This document shows positions 37,084 to 46,174 of a stretch of 64,000 nt of DNA, piece after piece; position 1 is the stretch's first letter, and every line of letters starts with the position of its first letter. A program made the translations under genes and the position numbers. Source of the DNA: OPU3-GD-OMZ sp964515235 (GTDB taxonomy: Bacteria; Pseudomonadota; Gammaproteobacteria; Methylococcales; Methylomonadaceae); contig CAZEVO010000003.1 of assembly GCA_964515235.1 (NCBI GenBank), positions 1 to 64,000 on the forward strand. Direction: 5' to 3'. The notes beneath the pieces are model-generated. The model was not told where the DNA came from. It saw only the letters and a program-made list of their open reading frames with translations, and did not search any database.

Positions 37084-37098
37084 GAACAAATAGAGAAC
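37084..37098 (-). promoter_or_regulatory. LexA operator of the GTTC-N7-GTTC type
   Basis: A perfect GTTC-N7-GTTC (minus strand) overlaps the -35 hexamer of a plausible promoter (TTGTTC, 17 bp, TAATCT) 38 bp upstream of lexA. This operator form is established for Alphaproteobacteria; assigning it to LexA here rests on position and on autoregulation being the rule. Confidence 0.62.
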
Positions 37099-37103
37099 AA
37101 GTT

Positions 37104-37865
37104 TTATTTTATATTTAGTGTGTTTTTATTCCTGACTTTTAAAAATCGCGAGAACAATAACCCTGTTTCAAATAATAACCAAATTGGTATCGCTAATAAG
37201 GTTTGTGATATTGCATCGGGTGGAGTTAGGAACATTCCTACGATAAATGCGCCGACAATAATATAGGGCCTTTTTTCAGAAAGACTTTTAGTTGTACTAA
37301 TACCGGTCCAAACTAATACTATTGTGAAAATAGGGACTTCGAAAGCTATTCCAAATGCAAAAAATAAAGTTAAAACGAAATCTAAATATTTTGAAATATC
37401 AGTCATAACTTCCACCCCAGATGGTGCAGCCAGAGTTAAAAATTCAAAAACGAGTGGAAAAACAACAAAATAGGCAAAAGCTACTCCGGCATAAAATAAA
37501 AATGAACTAAATATAAGTAAAGGTAATATTAAACGTCGTTCATGACGATAAAGACCCGGCGCGATAAATGCCCAAAATTGATAGAAAATGATTGGCATTG
37601 AAATAAAAATGGCAGCAATCAGTGCTAATTTAAAAGGGGTAAGAAAGGGAGAAGCAACATCAATTGCAATCATTGATGTTGCTTCGGGAAGAAAGCGAAT
37701 TAAAGGCTCTGCAATTAAGTTGTATATAGGATTAGCGTAAAAAGAAAGACCAATAAAAACAATTAGAATACTTATAACAATACGTAAAAGCCGATTACGT
37801 AATTCTATAAGATGACCAATAAGCGGCTGCTCTGAACCGGCCGATTCAGGACTTTGAAAGTTCAT
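37104..37865 (-). CDS. tatC: Twin-arginine translocase subunit TatC
   Basis: Core receptor of the Tat pathway, which exports folded proteins with RR signals. It is 253 aa with six membrane helices. The N-terminal LIGHLIELRNRLLRI and PFLTPFKLALIAAIFISMPIIFYQFWAFIAPGLYRHE are family signatures, including the conserved Glu/Arg cytoplasmic residues. It overlaps tatB by 4 bp. Confidence 0.97.
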   Translation of the reverse strand: MNFQSPESAGSEQPLIGHLIELRNRLLRIVISILIVFIGLSFYANPIYNLIAEPLIRFLPEATSMIAIDVASPFLTPFKLALIAAIFISMPIIFYQFWAFIAPGLYRHERRLILPLLIFSSFLFYAGVAFAYFVVFPLVFEFLTLAAPSGVEVMTDISKYLDFVLTLFFAFGIAFEVPIFTIVLVWTGISTTKSLSEKRPYIIVGAFIVGMFLTPPDAISQTLLAIPIWLLFETGLLFSRFLKVRNKNTLNIK

Positions 37866-38155
37866 TTATATGGTAATGAGTTTTTTTTTCCAGTATTGTT
37901 TGTAGCTTTGTCTAATGTGTCATGTTGAATTAAATCATTTAATTCAGATAAGTCATTTTGTTTATTAATGAATTGTTGCACTTCTTCTTGATGTAATTCT
38001 TCTTGTATTTCATCTTTAAATTGTGAACTTAAATGATTAATTTTACCTAACCAAAAACCAATAATACGAGCAACTTTAGGGAGTTGTTGAGGGCCTATAA
38101 CAAGAAGACTTATTAATCCAACTAAACAAAGTTCCCAAAAGCCAATATCAAACAT
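37862..38155 (-). CDS. tatB: Twin-arginine translocase subunit TatB
   Basis: Partner of TatC in signal recognition. It is 97 aa with one N-terminal helix (MFDIGFWELCLVGLISLLVIGPQQLPKV), the GPQQLP hinge typical of TatB, and a polar amphipathic tail. It lies between tatA and tatC. Confidence 0.95.
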   Translation of the reverse strand: MFDIGFWELCLVGLISLLVIGPQQLPKVARIIGFWLGKINHLSSQFKDEIQEELHQEEVQQFINKQNDLSELNDLIQHDTLDKATNNTGKKNSLPYK

Positions 38156-38164
38156 AATGAATGA

Positions 38165-38383
38165 TTAATGCTTTTCTTTACTTGACGATTTAACATCAGA
38201 TTCAATGTTTTGATCATTGTTATCTGAACTAGGTTGATCCTCTTCTTCACCTTCTTTAACTGCAGAACGGAAACTTTTAATAGCACCTCCCAAATCAGTG
38301 CCTAATGAACGTAGTCGCTTGGTTCCAAAGAGTAAAATAACGATCACTAAAATAATTAATAATTGCCAAATACTTATTCCCAT
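38165..38383 (-). CDS. tatA: Twin-arginine translocase subunit TatA
   Basis: Pore-forming Tat subunit. It is 72 aa: an N-terminal helix (MGISIWQLLIILVIVILLF) followed by the GTKRLRSLGTDLGGAIKSFRSA amphipathic helix, then an acidic tail. AAAGGA precedes the start. It is the first tat gene, 32 bp after hisE. Confidence 0.96.
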   Translation of the reverse strand: MGISIWQLLIILVIVILLFGTKRLRSLGTDLGGAIKSFRSAVKEGEEEDQPSSDNNDQNIESDVKSSSKEKH

Positions 38384-38415
38384 AACTCTTTCCTTTAGTA
38401 ATTCTAGTAGTGAAT

Positions 38416-38739
38416 TTATTTATTACCTTGTCGCTGTGCTTTTTCAGCTAAACCAGATACGCCAAATCGACGATCTAATTCATCAAAAACTTGTTGAGGA
38501 TTAAGACCTTGATCAGCTAAAAGAATCATACAGTGAAACCAAAGATCAGCAGTTTCATAAATAATTTGTTCTTTATTGCCACCTTTTGCAGCAATGATGG
38601 TTTCTGCAGATTCCTCACCGATTTTTTTTAAAATGGTATCTAATCCTTTATGATAAAGGCTAGCAACATAGGATTGCTCTGCAGATTCATTCTTACGTTG
38701 TTCAAGAATATCGGCTAATTTTAATAAAGTATCACTCAT
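38416..38739 (-). CDS. hisE: Phosphoribosyl-ATP pyrophosphatase
   Basis: Second step of histidine synthesis. It is 107 aa. The MazG-like helices carry KKIGEESAETIIAAK and ETADLWFHCMILL, with Glu/Asp metal ligands. It is a separate protein here, not fused with HisI, and overlaps hisI by 8 bp. Confidence 0.96.
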   Translation of the reverse strand: MSDTLLKLADILEQRKNESAEQSYVASLYHKGLDTILKKIGEESAETIIAAKGGNKEQIIYETADLWFHCMILLADQGLNPQQVFDELDRRFGVSGLAEKAQRQGNK

Positions 38740-39133
38740 TTTTTTTGTAGATTAAACTAGGGTCTTTTAAAATAGGTTCAAAGGGGGTCCACTGAAAATT
38801 TTTGAGATGACGATAAAAACAACTTTCTCTACCAGTATGACAGGCAATACCACCTTCTTGTTGAATCTTTAATAATATAACATCTTCATCACAGTCAAAT
38901 ATGATATCAATAATTTTTTGACGATGGCCGGACTCTTCACCTTTATACCAAAGTTTTTTTCTGGATCGAGACCAGTATACAGCGTAACCAGAAGTAGCAC
39001 TGAGGTTTAAAGCATCTCGGTTCATCCACGCAAACATCATGACTTTGGAGGTTTTATCATCCTGGGCTATAACAGGAACAAGGTCATCACTAGACCAGTT
39101 TATTTCATTTAACCAGTCTGTATTTTGTGTCAT
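38732..39133 (-). CDS. hisI: Phosphoribosyl-AMP cyclohydrolase
   Basis: Third step of histidine synthesis. It is 133 aa. The Zn2+ and Mg2+ site is visible as FDCDEDVILLKI followed by CHTGRESCFYR, and VMMFAWMNRDAL is the conserved N-terminal stretch. It overlaps hisF by 4 bp. Confidence 0.97.
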   Translation of the reverse strand: MTQNTDWLNEINWSSDDLVPVIAQDDKTSKVMMFAWMNRDALNLSATSGYAVYWSRSRKKLWYKGEESGHRQKIIDIIFDCDEDVILLKIQQEGGIACHTGRESCFYRHLKNFQWTPFEPILKDPSLIYKKNE

Positions 39134-39903
39134 ATACGGACCATAATTTTATTTTCAGCCATAATTTTTTTTGCTTGTTGTATGGAATAGTCGCCAAAAT
39201 GAAAAATACTAGCTGCTAAAACAGCATCAGCTTTACCTTGAGTTACACCTTCTACTAAGTGGTTAAGATTACCAACACCCCCAGAAGCGATGACGGGTAC
39301 AGAAACGGCTTCACTAATAGCACGAGTTAATGCTAAGTCAAAACCTTCTCGGGTGCCATCACGGTCCATACTGGTTAAAAGAATCTCGCCAGCACCTAAT
39401 TGAACCATTTTTTTGGCCCACAAAATAGCATCAAGGCCGGTTTCTTTCCGGCCACCATGGGTGAATATTTCCCAGCGGTCAGGTTCATGCGGTAAGTTTA
39501 CTTTTTTAGCATCTATTGCAACGACTATACATTGAGAACCAAATCGTAGGGCTGCCTCACGGACAAATTCAGGGGTAAAAACAGCAGCGGTATTAATACC
39601 AACTTTATCTGCTCCCGCATTTAACATTCGACTAATATCTTCAAGGTTTCGAATACCTCCACCGACAGTTAAGGGAATGAAAACAGAATTAGCAACTTGC
39701 TCTACAACATGAACCATGGTGGCTCGATTATCAGAACTGGCTGTAATATCTAAAAAGGTGATTTCATCAGCCCCCTCACGATCATAGCGTTTAGCAATTT
39801 CTACAGGGTCTCCGGCATCTCTAATATTAACAAAGTTTACGCCTTTAACGACGCGGCCATTATCTACATCAAGGCAAGGAATTATTCGTTTAGCAAGACT
39901 CAT
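39130..39903 (-). CDS. hisF: Imidazole glycerol phosphate synthase, cyclase subunit
   Basis: TIM-barrel half of the HisF-HisH complex; it makes imidazole glycerol phosphate and AICAR using ammonia from HisH. It is 257 aa. The N-terminal RIIPCLDVDNGRVVKG and the phosphate loops GGGIRN and ASGGVGN are canonical. It overlaps hisA and hisI by 4 bp each. Confidence 0.98.
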   Translation of the reverse strand: MSLAKRIIPCLDVDNGRVVKGVNFVNIRDAGDPVEIAKRYDREGADEITFLDITASSDNRATMVHVVEQVANSVFIPLTVGGGIRNLEDISRMLNAGADKVGINTAAVFTPEFVREAALRFGSQCIVVAIDAKKVNLPHEPDRWEIFTHGGRKETGLDAILWAKKMVQLGAGEILLTSMDRDGTREGFDLALTRAISEAVSVPVIASGGVGNLNHLVEGVTQGKADAVLAASIFHFGDYSIQQAKKIMAENKIMVRI

Positions 39904-40643
39904 AGCTCAGACTTAAAAGAACGGGCTAACTTGGCGCCTTCAGAAAAATCAAGACTGCCTTCATAAATTGCACGACCGGTAATTGCTCCGCTGACACCAT
40001 CATTAACAATGGTTCCCAAAGCTTTAATATCATTTAAATTGGTAATACCACCTGAAGCTATAACAGGAATGGTTATTGCCTGTGCTAGTTTGGCAGTGGC
40101 TTCAATATTAACGCCATTCATCATGCCATCACGTGAAATATCAGTATAAATAATAGCGTCGACTCCATCATTTTCAAAACGTTGTGCCATATCAATTACA
40201 TCATGATTTGAAAGTTTAGACCAACCATCAATAGCAACTTTTCCATCTTTAGCATCTAAACCAATAATGATATGGCCTGGGAATTCGATAGCAATGTCAT
40301 TAACAAAATGAGGAGCGCTGACAGCTTTGGTGCCAATGATGACATAGCTTACACCAGCATTTAAATAGGATTGGATAGTATCTTCATCACGGATACCTCC
40401 ACCAACTTGCACGGGAATTTCAGGGAAAGCGTTGGTAATTTCTTGAATAATAGGTGCGTTTTTGGGTTTTCCAGCAAAAGCACCATCTAAGTCGACGAGG
40501 TGTATACGCTCAGCACCAGCATTAACCCATTTTTCAGCAACGGCAACAGGGTCGTCTGAGAAGATTGTATCATCTTCCATTCGGCCTTGACGTAGACGAA
40601 CACACTTACCATCTTTTAGATCTATAGCAGGAATTAACAACAT
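39900..40643 (-). CDS. hisA: ProFAR isomerase
   Basis: Isomerises the aminotimidazole ribotide intermediate (fourth step). It is a 247-aa TIM barrel homologous to HisF. The motif LLIPAIDLKDGKCVRLRQG is at the N-terminus with the catalytic Asp8 equivalent; GGGIRD and ASGGITN bind phosphate, and YTDISRDGMMNG carries the second Asp. Confidence 0.97.
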   Translation of the reverse strand: MLLIPAIDLKDGKCVRLRQGRMEDDTIFSDDPVAVAEKWVNAGAERIHLVDLDGAFAGKPKNAPIIQEITNAFPEIPVQVGGGIRDEDTIQSYLNAGVSYVIIGTKAVSAPHFVNDIAIEFPGHIIIGLDAKDGKVAIDGWSKLSNHDVIDMAQRFENDGVDAIIYTDISRDGMMNGVNIEATAKLAQAITIPVIASGGITNLNDIKALGTIVNDGVSGAITGRAIYEGSLDFSEGAKLARSFKSEL

Positions 40644-40688
40644 AGAATAAGCCTTAATTATGTAATCGAATGAAAAATTTAAATGGGT

Positions 40689-41336
40689 TTAACTAGTTCC
40701 GTCCCAATTTAAAAAATTTTGTAACAGTTGTATACCCATCGATTGACTTTTTTCTGGGTGAAACTGTACAGCAAAAATATTATTATCTGTCAAAGCACAA
40801 CAGAATGGTTCAGGATAACATGTTGTAGCAGCATTAAATTGAGAGTCATTGGGCTTTACATAGTAACTGTGAACAAAATAGAAACGACTGTGTTGTGGAA
40901 TGTTGTTCCATAAAGGGTGATTGTTCTGCTCTTGAGTAACTATATTCCAGCCCATGTGAGGAATTTTTAATTTATAACCTTGGGAATCAGTCATCCCTTT
41001 TGAAAAACATTGGACGTTACCTGGAATGATATTTAAACAGTCGATGCCACCATTTTCTTCACTGTTACTGAGTAATGCCTGCATACCTAAACAAATACCC
41101 AGAAAAGGTTTGTTTTTTGCGGCGGTGTTAATAACTTCAGTGAGTTGTAGTTTTTCTAAAGCTTGAATACAGTCACGAATCCCTCCTACTCCAGGAAAGA
41201 CAATTCGGTCAGAAGCTAAAATAGTTTCAGCATCTGAAGTTAATAAAACATTAACCTCAGGACTAGCATATTGTAACGCTTTCGAAATGGAATGGAGGTT
41301 GCCCATCCCATAATCAATCACAGCAACAGAAGACAT
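40689..41336 (-). CDS. hisH: Imidazole glycerol phosphate synthase, glutaminase subunit
   Basis: Class I amidotransferase that feeds ammonia to HisF. It is 215 aa. It starts VAVIDYGMGNLHSI, the nucleophile Cys is in FLGICLGMQALL, and the His/Glu pair is in FAVQFHPEKSQ. It lies between hisB and hisA. Confidence 0.98.
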   Translation of the reverse strand: MSSVAVIDYGMGNLHSISKALQYASPEVNVLLTSDAETILASDRIVFPGVGGIRDCIQALEKLQLTEVINTAAKNKPFLGICLGMQALLSNSEENGGIDCLNIIPGNVQCFSKGMTDSQGYKLKIPHMGWNIVTQEQNNHPLWNNIPQHSRFYFVHSYYVKPNDSQFNAATTCYPEPFCCALTDNNIFAVQFHPEKSQSMGIQLLQNFLNWDGTS

Positions 41337-41357
41337 AATTTGATATTTGCAGTTAAA

Positions 41358-41951
41358 TTAAAGTAGCCCTTTTGTAGAAGGTGTCACGCCTAGCATTCTT
41401 GAGTCGGCCGTTATAGCCATACGAACAGCTTTAGCGAAAGCTTTAAAAATGGTTTCGGCAATATGATGTGAATTAGTACCTCGCAAATTGTCAATATGTA
41501 ACGATACATTAGCGTGATTAACAAACCCTTGGAAAAACTCTTTGAGTAAATCAGCATCAAAACTACCAATAGTTCTTCTGGGGTATTCTGCGTGGTAAAC
41601 AAGCCCTGGTCGGCCTGAAAAATCAATAACTACACGGGAAAGAGCTTCATCAAGTGGTACGTAAGAGTGGCCATAGCGTGTAATCCCTTTTTTGTTACCC
41701 AGTGCTTTAGTAAAAGCTTGCCCTAAGGTAATACCAATGTCTTCAACGGTATGGTGAGCATCAATATGTAAATCACCTTGGGCTTTTAGATTAATATCAA
41801 TTAGTCCATGTCGACTAATTTGTTCTAACATGTGCTCTAGAAAAGGTATTCCAGTTGTCATGTCAGACTGGCCACTGCCGTCTAAGTTAAGGGTGATTTT
41901 GATTTGTGTTTCGAGCGTATTTCGCTCAATTTCTGCAATACGTTGATTCAT
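41358..41951 (-). CDS. hisB: Imidazoleglycerol-phosphate dehydratase
   Basis: Sixth step of histidine synthesis. It is 197 aa, the monofunctional form without the histidinol-phosphatase domain of E. coli HisB. The metal-binding repeats LHIDAHHTVEDIGI and GTNSHHIAETIFKAFA are both present. It is the first gene of the local his block; hisG, hisD and hisC are not in this window. Confidence 0.97.
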   Translation of the reverse strand: MNQRIAEIERNTLETQIKITLNLDGSGQSDMTTGIPFLEHMLEQISRHGLIDINLKAQGDLHIDAHHTVEDIGITLGQAFTKALGNKKGITRYGHSYVPLDEALSRVVIDFSGRPGLVYHAEYPRRTIGSFDADLLKEFFQGFVNHANVSLHIDNLRGTNSHHIAETIFKAFAKAVRMAITADSRMLGVTPSTKGLL

Positions 41952-42101
41952 TACAAGCCTAGTTACGTTTTAATATAGATATTTTACTATAATTTAAGTT
42001 AAATCACGTAAAACTAAAATAATTCAATTTTTTAGATTTTTACGCCCCTTTGTTTGGTTAGAACAAGGGGTTAGTAAGCGGAAAGAGACTGCCTTATGAA
42101 C

Positions 42102-43907
42102 TTATTTTGCGCGTTTCCGGTCAATTTCTTTTAATAAAATTTTTCGTAAACGAATTGAGTCGGGGGTGACTTCAACTAATTCATCGTCACTAATAAATTC
42201 TAATGCTTGTTCTAGGGTCATTTTTTGAATGCGAGCGCAAGTTAAACTTTCATCGGTTCCAGATGCGCGCACATTGGTAAGTGGTTTAGGTTTGGTCGGG
42301 TTGACCGCCAAATCGTTGTTGCGTGAATGTATTCCAACTAACATACCTTCGTATATTTCATCGCCATTGACGACTAATAATTCACCACGTGCTTGTAATG
42401 GGAACAGTGAATAATCGACGGCTTTTCCCTTCGCCATTGAAACTAAGACACCACGGGTACGTAATCCGACAGCGCCTTCTTTAACTGGACCGTAATGGTC
42501 AAAAACATGATAAAACAAACCAGAACCGGAAGTGGCTGTTAGAAATTCGGTTTGAAAACCCAATAAGCCGCGTGAAGGAACAATGTATTCTAAACGAATA
42601 CGCCCTTTACCATCGGGAACCATATCTTTCAGGTCTCCTTTTCGATCGCCTAATTTTTCCATAATAGTACCCTGGTGATCTTCTTCAATTTCGATGGTGA
42701 CATATTCAAAAGGTTCAGACTTTATGCCATCAATTTCTTTGATGATAACTTCTGGGCGGGACACACCCATTTCAAACCCTTCACGCCGCATGTTTTCTAT
42801 TAAAACGGATAAATGTAATTCACCACGACCTGAGACTTTAAATTTATCAGGGTCATCAGTGGACTCAACACGTAAGGCGACATTGTGTTGTAATTCTTTA
42901 TCTAAGCGGTCTCGAATTTGACGGGTCGTGATGTATTTACCTTCTTTACCAGCAAAAGGTGAGTTATTGACTTGAAAGGTCATGCTGACAGTGGGTTCAT
43001 CAATGGTTAATGCGGGCAGTGGATCTACTTTTCCCGGGTCGCACAAGGTTTCTGATATTTGTAATTTGTCAATTCCACAAAAAGCGATAATGTCGCCGGC
43101 TTGTGCAGACTCTACTTCAATACGATCAAGGCCGTGGAAGCCATAAATTTTTAGCATGCGACCGCTACGTGTTTCACCCTGACTGGAAATAAGAGTGAGC
43201 GGCATATTACGTTTTACAATACCTTTTTGAATACGACCGACACCAATTACGCCAACGTAGGAATTATAATCTAAGCTGATAACTTGCATTTGGAAAGGGG
43301 CTGTAATATCAACATCAGGCGGACTGACTTTATTAACAATAGTTTTAAATAAAGGTGTCATATCACCCTCTCGAACATCATCTTCCAAACTAGAATAGCC
43401 ATTTAATGCAGAAGCATAAACAACAGGAAAGTCTAATTGTTCATCACTCCCCCCTAGACGGTCAAACAAGTCAAAAGTTTGGTCAAGTACCCAGTTAGGA
43501 CGCGCACCGGGGCGGTCAATTTTATTAATAACAACTATAGGTTTTAGCCCTAGTGCAAATGCTTTTTGTGTTACAAAACGGGTTTGAGGCATAGGGCCAT
43601 CAACAGCATCAACTAAGAGCAATACTGAGTCAACCATAGAAAGTACACGCTCGACTTCACCACCAAAGTCAGCGTGACCTGGGGTGTCAACAATATTGAT
43701 ATGGTAGTCATTCCAGGTTAATGCGGTATTTTTGGCTAGAATGGTAATTCCACGTTCTTTTTCAAGATCATTGGAATCCATAATACGGTCGTCGACGCGT
43801 TCATGGCTGGCGAATGTACCTGATTGTTGAAGAAGTTTATCAACCAGCGTGGTTTTACCATGATCAACATGGGCGATAATGGCAATGTTTCTAATTTTTT
43901 CTATCAC
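42102..43907 (-). CDS. typA: Ribosome-associated GTPase TypA (BipA)
   Basis: Translational GTPase that aids 50S assembly and stress or cold adaptation. It is 601 aa. G1 is AHVDHGKTTLVDKLL, switch ERGITI, G3 DTPGHADFGGEV and G4 NKIDR; EF-G-like domains III and V and the BipA-specific C-terminal domain follow. It appears to be a single gene. Confidence 0.98.
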   Translation of the reverse strand: MIEKIRNIAIIAHVDHGKTTLVDKLLQQSGTFASHERVDDRIMDSNDLEKERGITILAKNTALTWNDYHINIVDTPGHADFGGEVERVLSMVDSVLLLVDAVDGPMPQTRFVTQKAFALGLKPIVVINKIDRPGARPNWVLDQTFDLFDRLGGSDEQLDFPVVYASALNGYSSLEDDVREGDMTPLFKTIVNKVSPPDVDITAPFQMQVISLDYNSYVGVIGVGRIQKGIVKRNMPLTLISSQGETRSGRMLKIYGFHGLDRIEVESAQAGDIIAFCGIDKLQISETLCDPGKVDPLPALTIDEPTVSMTFQVNNSPFAGKEGKYITTRQIRDRLDKELQHNVALRVESTDDPDKFKVSGRGELHLSVLIENMRREGFEMGVSRPEVIIKEIDGIKSEPFEYVTIEIEEDHQGTIMEKLGDRKGDLKDMVPDGKGRIRLEYIVPSRGLLGFQTEFLTATSGSGLFYHVFDHYGPVKEGAVGLRTRGVLVSMAKGKAVDYSLFPLQARGELLVVNGDEIYEGMLVGIHSRNNDLAVNPTKPKPLTNVRASGTDESLTCARIQKMTLEQALEFISDDELVEVTPDSIRLRKILLKEIDRKRAK

Positions 43908-43953
43908 GTTTCGTAGACCTAAATTTTATGAGTCAAATAAAAGATTAAAGAGT

Positions 43954-44346
43954 TTATGTTTGTTCCCAAGGGAGGTTGTGGTAGCGCCAGCCACCTAAGT
44001 TACCTCGGTGTTTTTGTGTATCTAAGTCGCCTTCAAAGCCTTCGCTGATGTTAATTAAATTCTGGAACCCTTTTTGTTCAAGGGCTTTGGCTGCAGCTAG
44101 CGAACGAGCGCCACTTCGACAAAGTAATAAGACCGGTGTATTGATGTTATCGATATATTGTTGAGCAGCAGCAATAAAGTGTGGATTAATTTGCCAGTCA
44201 GGTGCTTCTTTCCATGGGATATGGATAGCGTTAATCGGGTGACCAATAAAAGAAAATTCAACTTTACTGCGTACATCGATAAGAATAGCCTCAGGGTTAC
44301 TTTCGATGAACTCCCATGCTTCCAATGGGTTTTTATTTTTAATCAT
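43954..44346 (-). CDS. Rhodanese-like sulfurtransferase
   Basis: A single rhodanese domain protein of 130 aa. ILIDVRSKVEFSFIGHPINAIHIPW is the CH2A-type start and the active loop is CRSGARS, so the catalytic Cys is present. The C-terminal part (GFEGDLDTQKHRGNLGGWRY) is typical of a subgroup of small cytoplasmic rhodaneses. The physiological sulfur donor is unknown. It overlaps the upstream methyltransferase gene by 4 bp. Confidence 0.9.
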   Translation of the reverse strand: MIKNKNPLEAWEFIESNPEAILIDVRSKVEFSFIGHPINAIHIPWKEAPDWQINPHFIAAAQQYIDNINTPVLLLCRSGARSLAAAKALEQKGFQNLINISEGFEGDLDTQKHRGNLGGWRYHNLPWEQT

Positions 44347-44921
44347 GATTGTTGACCTATAAAAAGAGCTTGGTTTCTAATGCCTTGGGAAATTTTACCG
44401 AGCTTTCCATTTTCGCGGTAATAGACAGTATTTAAGTTACCAAATAAATTTAGTAATTCATTTTTAGATAATAAGTATTTAGGGTTATTTGGACCCTGCA
44501 ATGTTGTTTTTTCCTGAGTGAATGTTTGATAAAACAGTAAACCACTCGGTTTAAGGCTATGGGCTATATTTACACAGAGGTCACGGTCTAAGAATTTACT
44601 CACAACAATGACATCATAAAAAGTTGGTTTTAAATCGGTTGGTTTAATTTGTAATACTTTAGGTGCAAGGGGTAATTTTTTACCACTGGCATAATCCTTT
44701 AGTTTTTTTATTGCAACACTTGAGCTATCCCAGGCATCGGTTCTTAGCCCATGACTAGCCAAAAAAACGGCGTTGGCACCTATTCCACAAGCTATATCCA
44801 AAGCATTACCCGATTGAGGTAATAAATAGGCGTTTTCAGTTAATACGTCTGCAACTGGGTATTGTACATGATCTGCATCAAGATAACGCAGATCCCATTT
44901 GTTTTTCTTAGATTTAATCAT
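44343..44921 (-). CDS. Class I SAM-dependent methyltransferase
   Basis: It is 192 aa. Motif I is ALDIACGIGANAVFLASHG, followed by an acidic motif II (TDAWDSSSVAI) and DVIVVSKFLDRDL. Overall it resembles TehB/UbiE-like small methyltransferases, but the substrate cannot be told. It overlaps the LysR gene by 8 bp and the rhodanese gene by 4 bp, so the three may be one transcript. Confidence 0.82.
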   Translation of the reverse strand: MIKSKKNKWDLRYLDADHVQYPVADVLTENAYLLPQSGNALDIACGIGANAVFLASHGLRTDAWDSSSVAIKKLKDYASGKKLPLAPKVLQIKPTDLKPTFYDVIVVSKFLDRDLCVNIAHSLKPSGLLFYQTFTQEKTTLQGPNNPKYLLSKNELLNLFGNLNTVYYRENGKLGKISQGIRNQALFIGQQS

Positions 44922-45828
44922 TGTTTTGGATGTTAGTATTATTAAGTGGGGATAACCAGTCTTGTAAAAAAATTAAGAAATTACTGACTTTGGCAGATAA
45001 ATATTTACGATGAGGATAAACAGCATTTACTTGAAGTGGTGGCAGTAAATAATGCGTTAGAACGGCTTGAAGGTGACCCTTTTTAATATCGTCATTGACC
45101 ATATAACTGGGAAGCATGACGATACCAGCCCCTTGAATAGAAGCTATGCGAATTGGGTCAGCTATATTGGCTTGAAAACTGCCAGAAACTTTAATCGTGG
45201 TTTTAGTGTGACCCTGATGAAATTTCCATTGGTCGTAAGGTGGCATAGCTAAGTTGATCAGGCAGTTGTGTTGTTTAAGTTCTTGAGGGTCTTGAGGAAC
45301 GCCTCTTTTTTTAAAATAACGGGGCGCGCCGCACACGACAAGTTCATAGCTTGCAAGTTTACGGGCAATAAAACTGCTGTTTTCAAGTGCGCCAAGAAGG
45401 ATGGCAATATCAATGCCATCATCAATTAAGTTAGTGGGGTTGCTTTGTAAAATGAGGTCAATATTTAAGTTTGGATGAAGTTCAATAAATTCAGATAATG
45501 CTGGAGTTATATAAGATGTTCCGAAAACGGTAGGTGCGCTTAAACGAAGTGTACCTTGTGGCTCAGTATGCATATGGGTAACCGAGGCTTCCATTTCATT
45601 GATATCGGATAATACTTGTTGGCATCGGTCAAGATATGCGGAACCTATTTCAGTTAAACTTAATTTTCGAGTGGTTCTGTTAAATAAACGAACACCGAGT
45701 TTTTTTTCTAAATGCATAATGTGTTTGGTTGCCATGGCCCTAGAGATAGATAGGTCACGGGCCCCTCCTACAAAACTTCCGTTGCTGGCGACACGGACAA
45801 AGACAGACATACTGGTCAACTTATCCAT
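44914..45828 (-). CDS. LysR-family transcriptional regulator
   Basis: It is 304 aa. The N-terminal winged helix-turn-helix (FVRVASNGSFVGGARDLSISRAMATKHI) is followed by a LysR effector domain. The sequence IPxx-type wing EKKLGVRLFNRTTRKLSLTE is canonical. It starts a possible unit with the methyltransferase and rhodanese genes and is divergent from the 48-aa membrane protein gene, the usual LysR geometry for a target. The effector is unknown. Confidence 0.93.
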   Translation of the reverse strand: MDKLTSMSVFVRVASNGSFVGGARDLSISRAMATKHIMHLEKKLGVRLFNRTTRKLSLTEIGSAYLDRCQQVLSDINEMEASVTHMHTEPQGTLRLSAPTVFGTSYITPALSEFIELHPNLNIDLILQSNPTNLIDDGIDIAILLGALENSSFIARKLASYELVVCGAPRYFKKRGVPQDPQELKQHNCLINLAMPPYDQWKFHQGHTKTTIKVSGSFQANIADPIRIASIQGAGIVMLPSYMVNDDIKKGHLQAVLTHYLLPPLQVNAVYPHRKYLSAKVSNFLIFLQDWLSPLNNTNIQNND

Positions 45829-45873
45829 TTAATAGTTTCCTTTTAAGAAATAATTAATTAATAAATACGCTAA

Positions 45874-45901
45874 TTGTTATTTATTTGAAGCATTGTATAA
45901 T
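45874..45901 (+). promoter_or_regulatory. Sigma70-like promoter of the 48-aa membrane protein gene
   Basis: TTGTTA and a perfect TATAAT are 16 bp apart, about 80 bp before the GTG start at 45982, in the gap divergent to the LysR gene. Confidence 0.68.
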
Positions 45902-45981
45902 GTCTCGCATCAACACCGCAAGAGTGCTAAACACTTGGTTTATTGTGGTTTTTAACTTAATAATTTTAAAGAGGATTTATC

Positions 45982-46128
45982 GTGTCTGACCAAAGAAAAG
46001 ATTTTTTAATTGCCATTGTTTTTGTTTTTGGTCTTTGTAGCTATACTTCAGGTCAGTATGTTTTTTCGATGGTTGCGTTTATAAGTAGTAGTTTAATGAT
46101 GTTATTAGTACGAAAAAAGTTGATTTAA
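45982..46128 (+). CDS. 48-aa two-helix membrane protein
   Basis: Not recognised. It begins with GTG, with GAGG 7 nt upstream, and is flanked by a good promoter and a strong terminator, so it looks like a genuine single-gene unit. The product has 48 residues: a short charged start (MSDQRKD), a first hydrophobic segment (about residues 8-20), a turn with Ser/Tyr/Gly/Gln, a second hydrophobic segment (about 27-43) and a basic end (VRKKLI). This predicts a helical hairpin with both ends in the cytoplasm. It is divergent from a LysR regulator. Confidence 0.7.
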   Translation: MSDQRKDFLIAIVFVFGLCSYTSGQYVFSMVAFISSSLMMLLVRKKLI

Positions 46129-46174
46129 GCATTGGTGATTACCCTCCAAAAAAACGGATTACTAATGTAGTTTT

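Noticed and set aside
42045..42070. CCCCTTTGTT / AACAAGGGG hairpin between hisB and typA as a terminator
   Set aside because: No T run follows on either strand; it may be a weak regulatory hairpin but is not supported.
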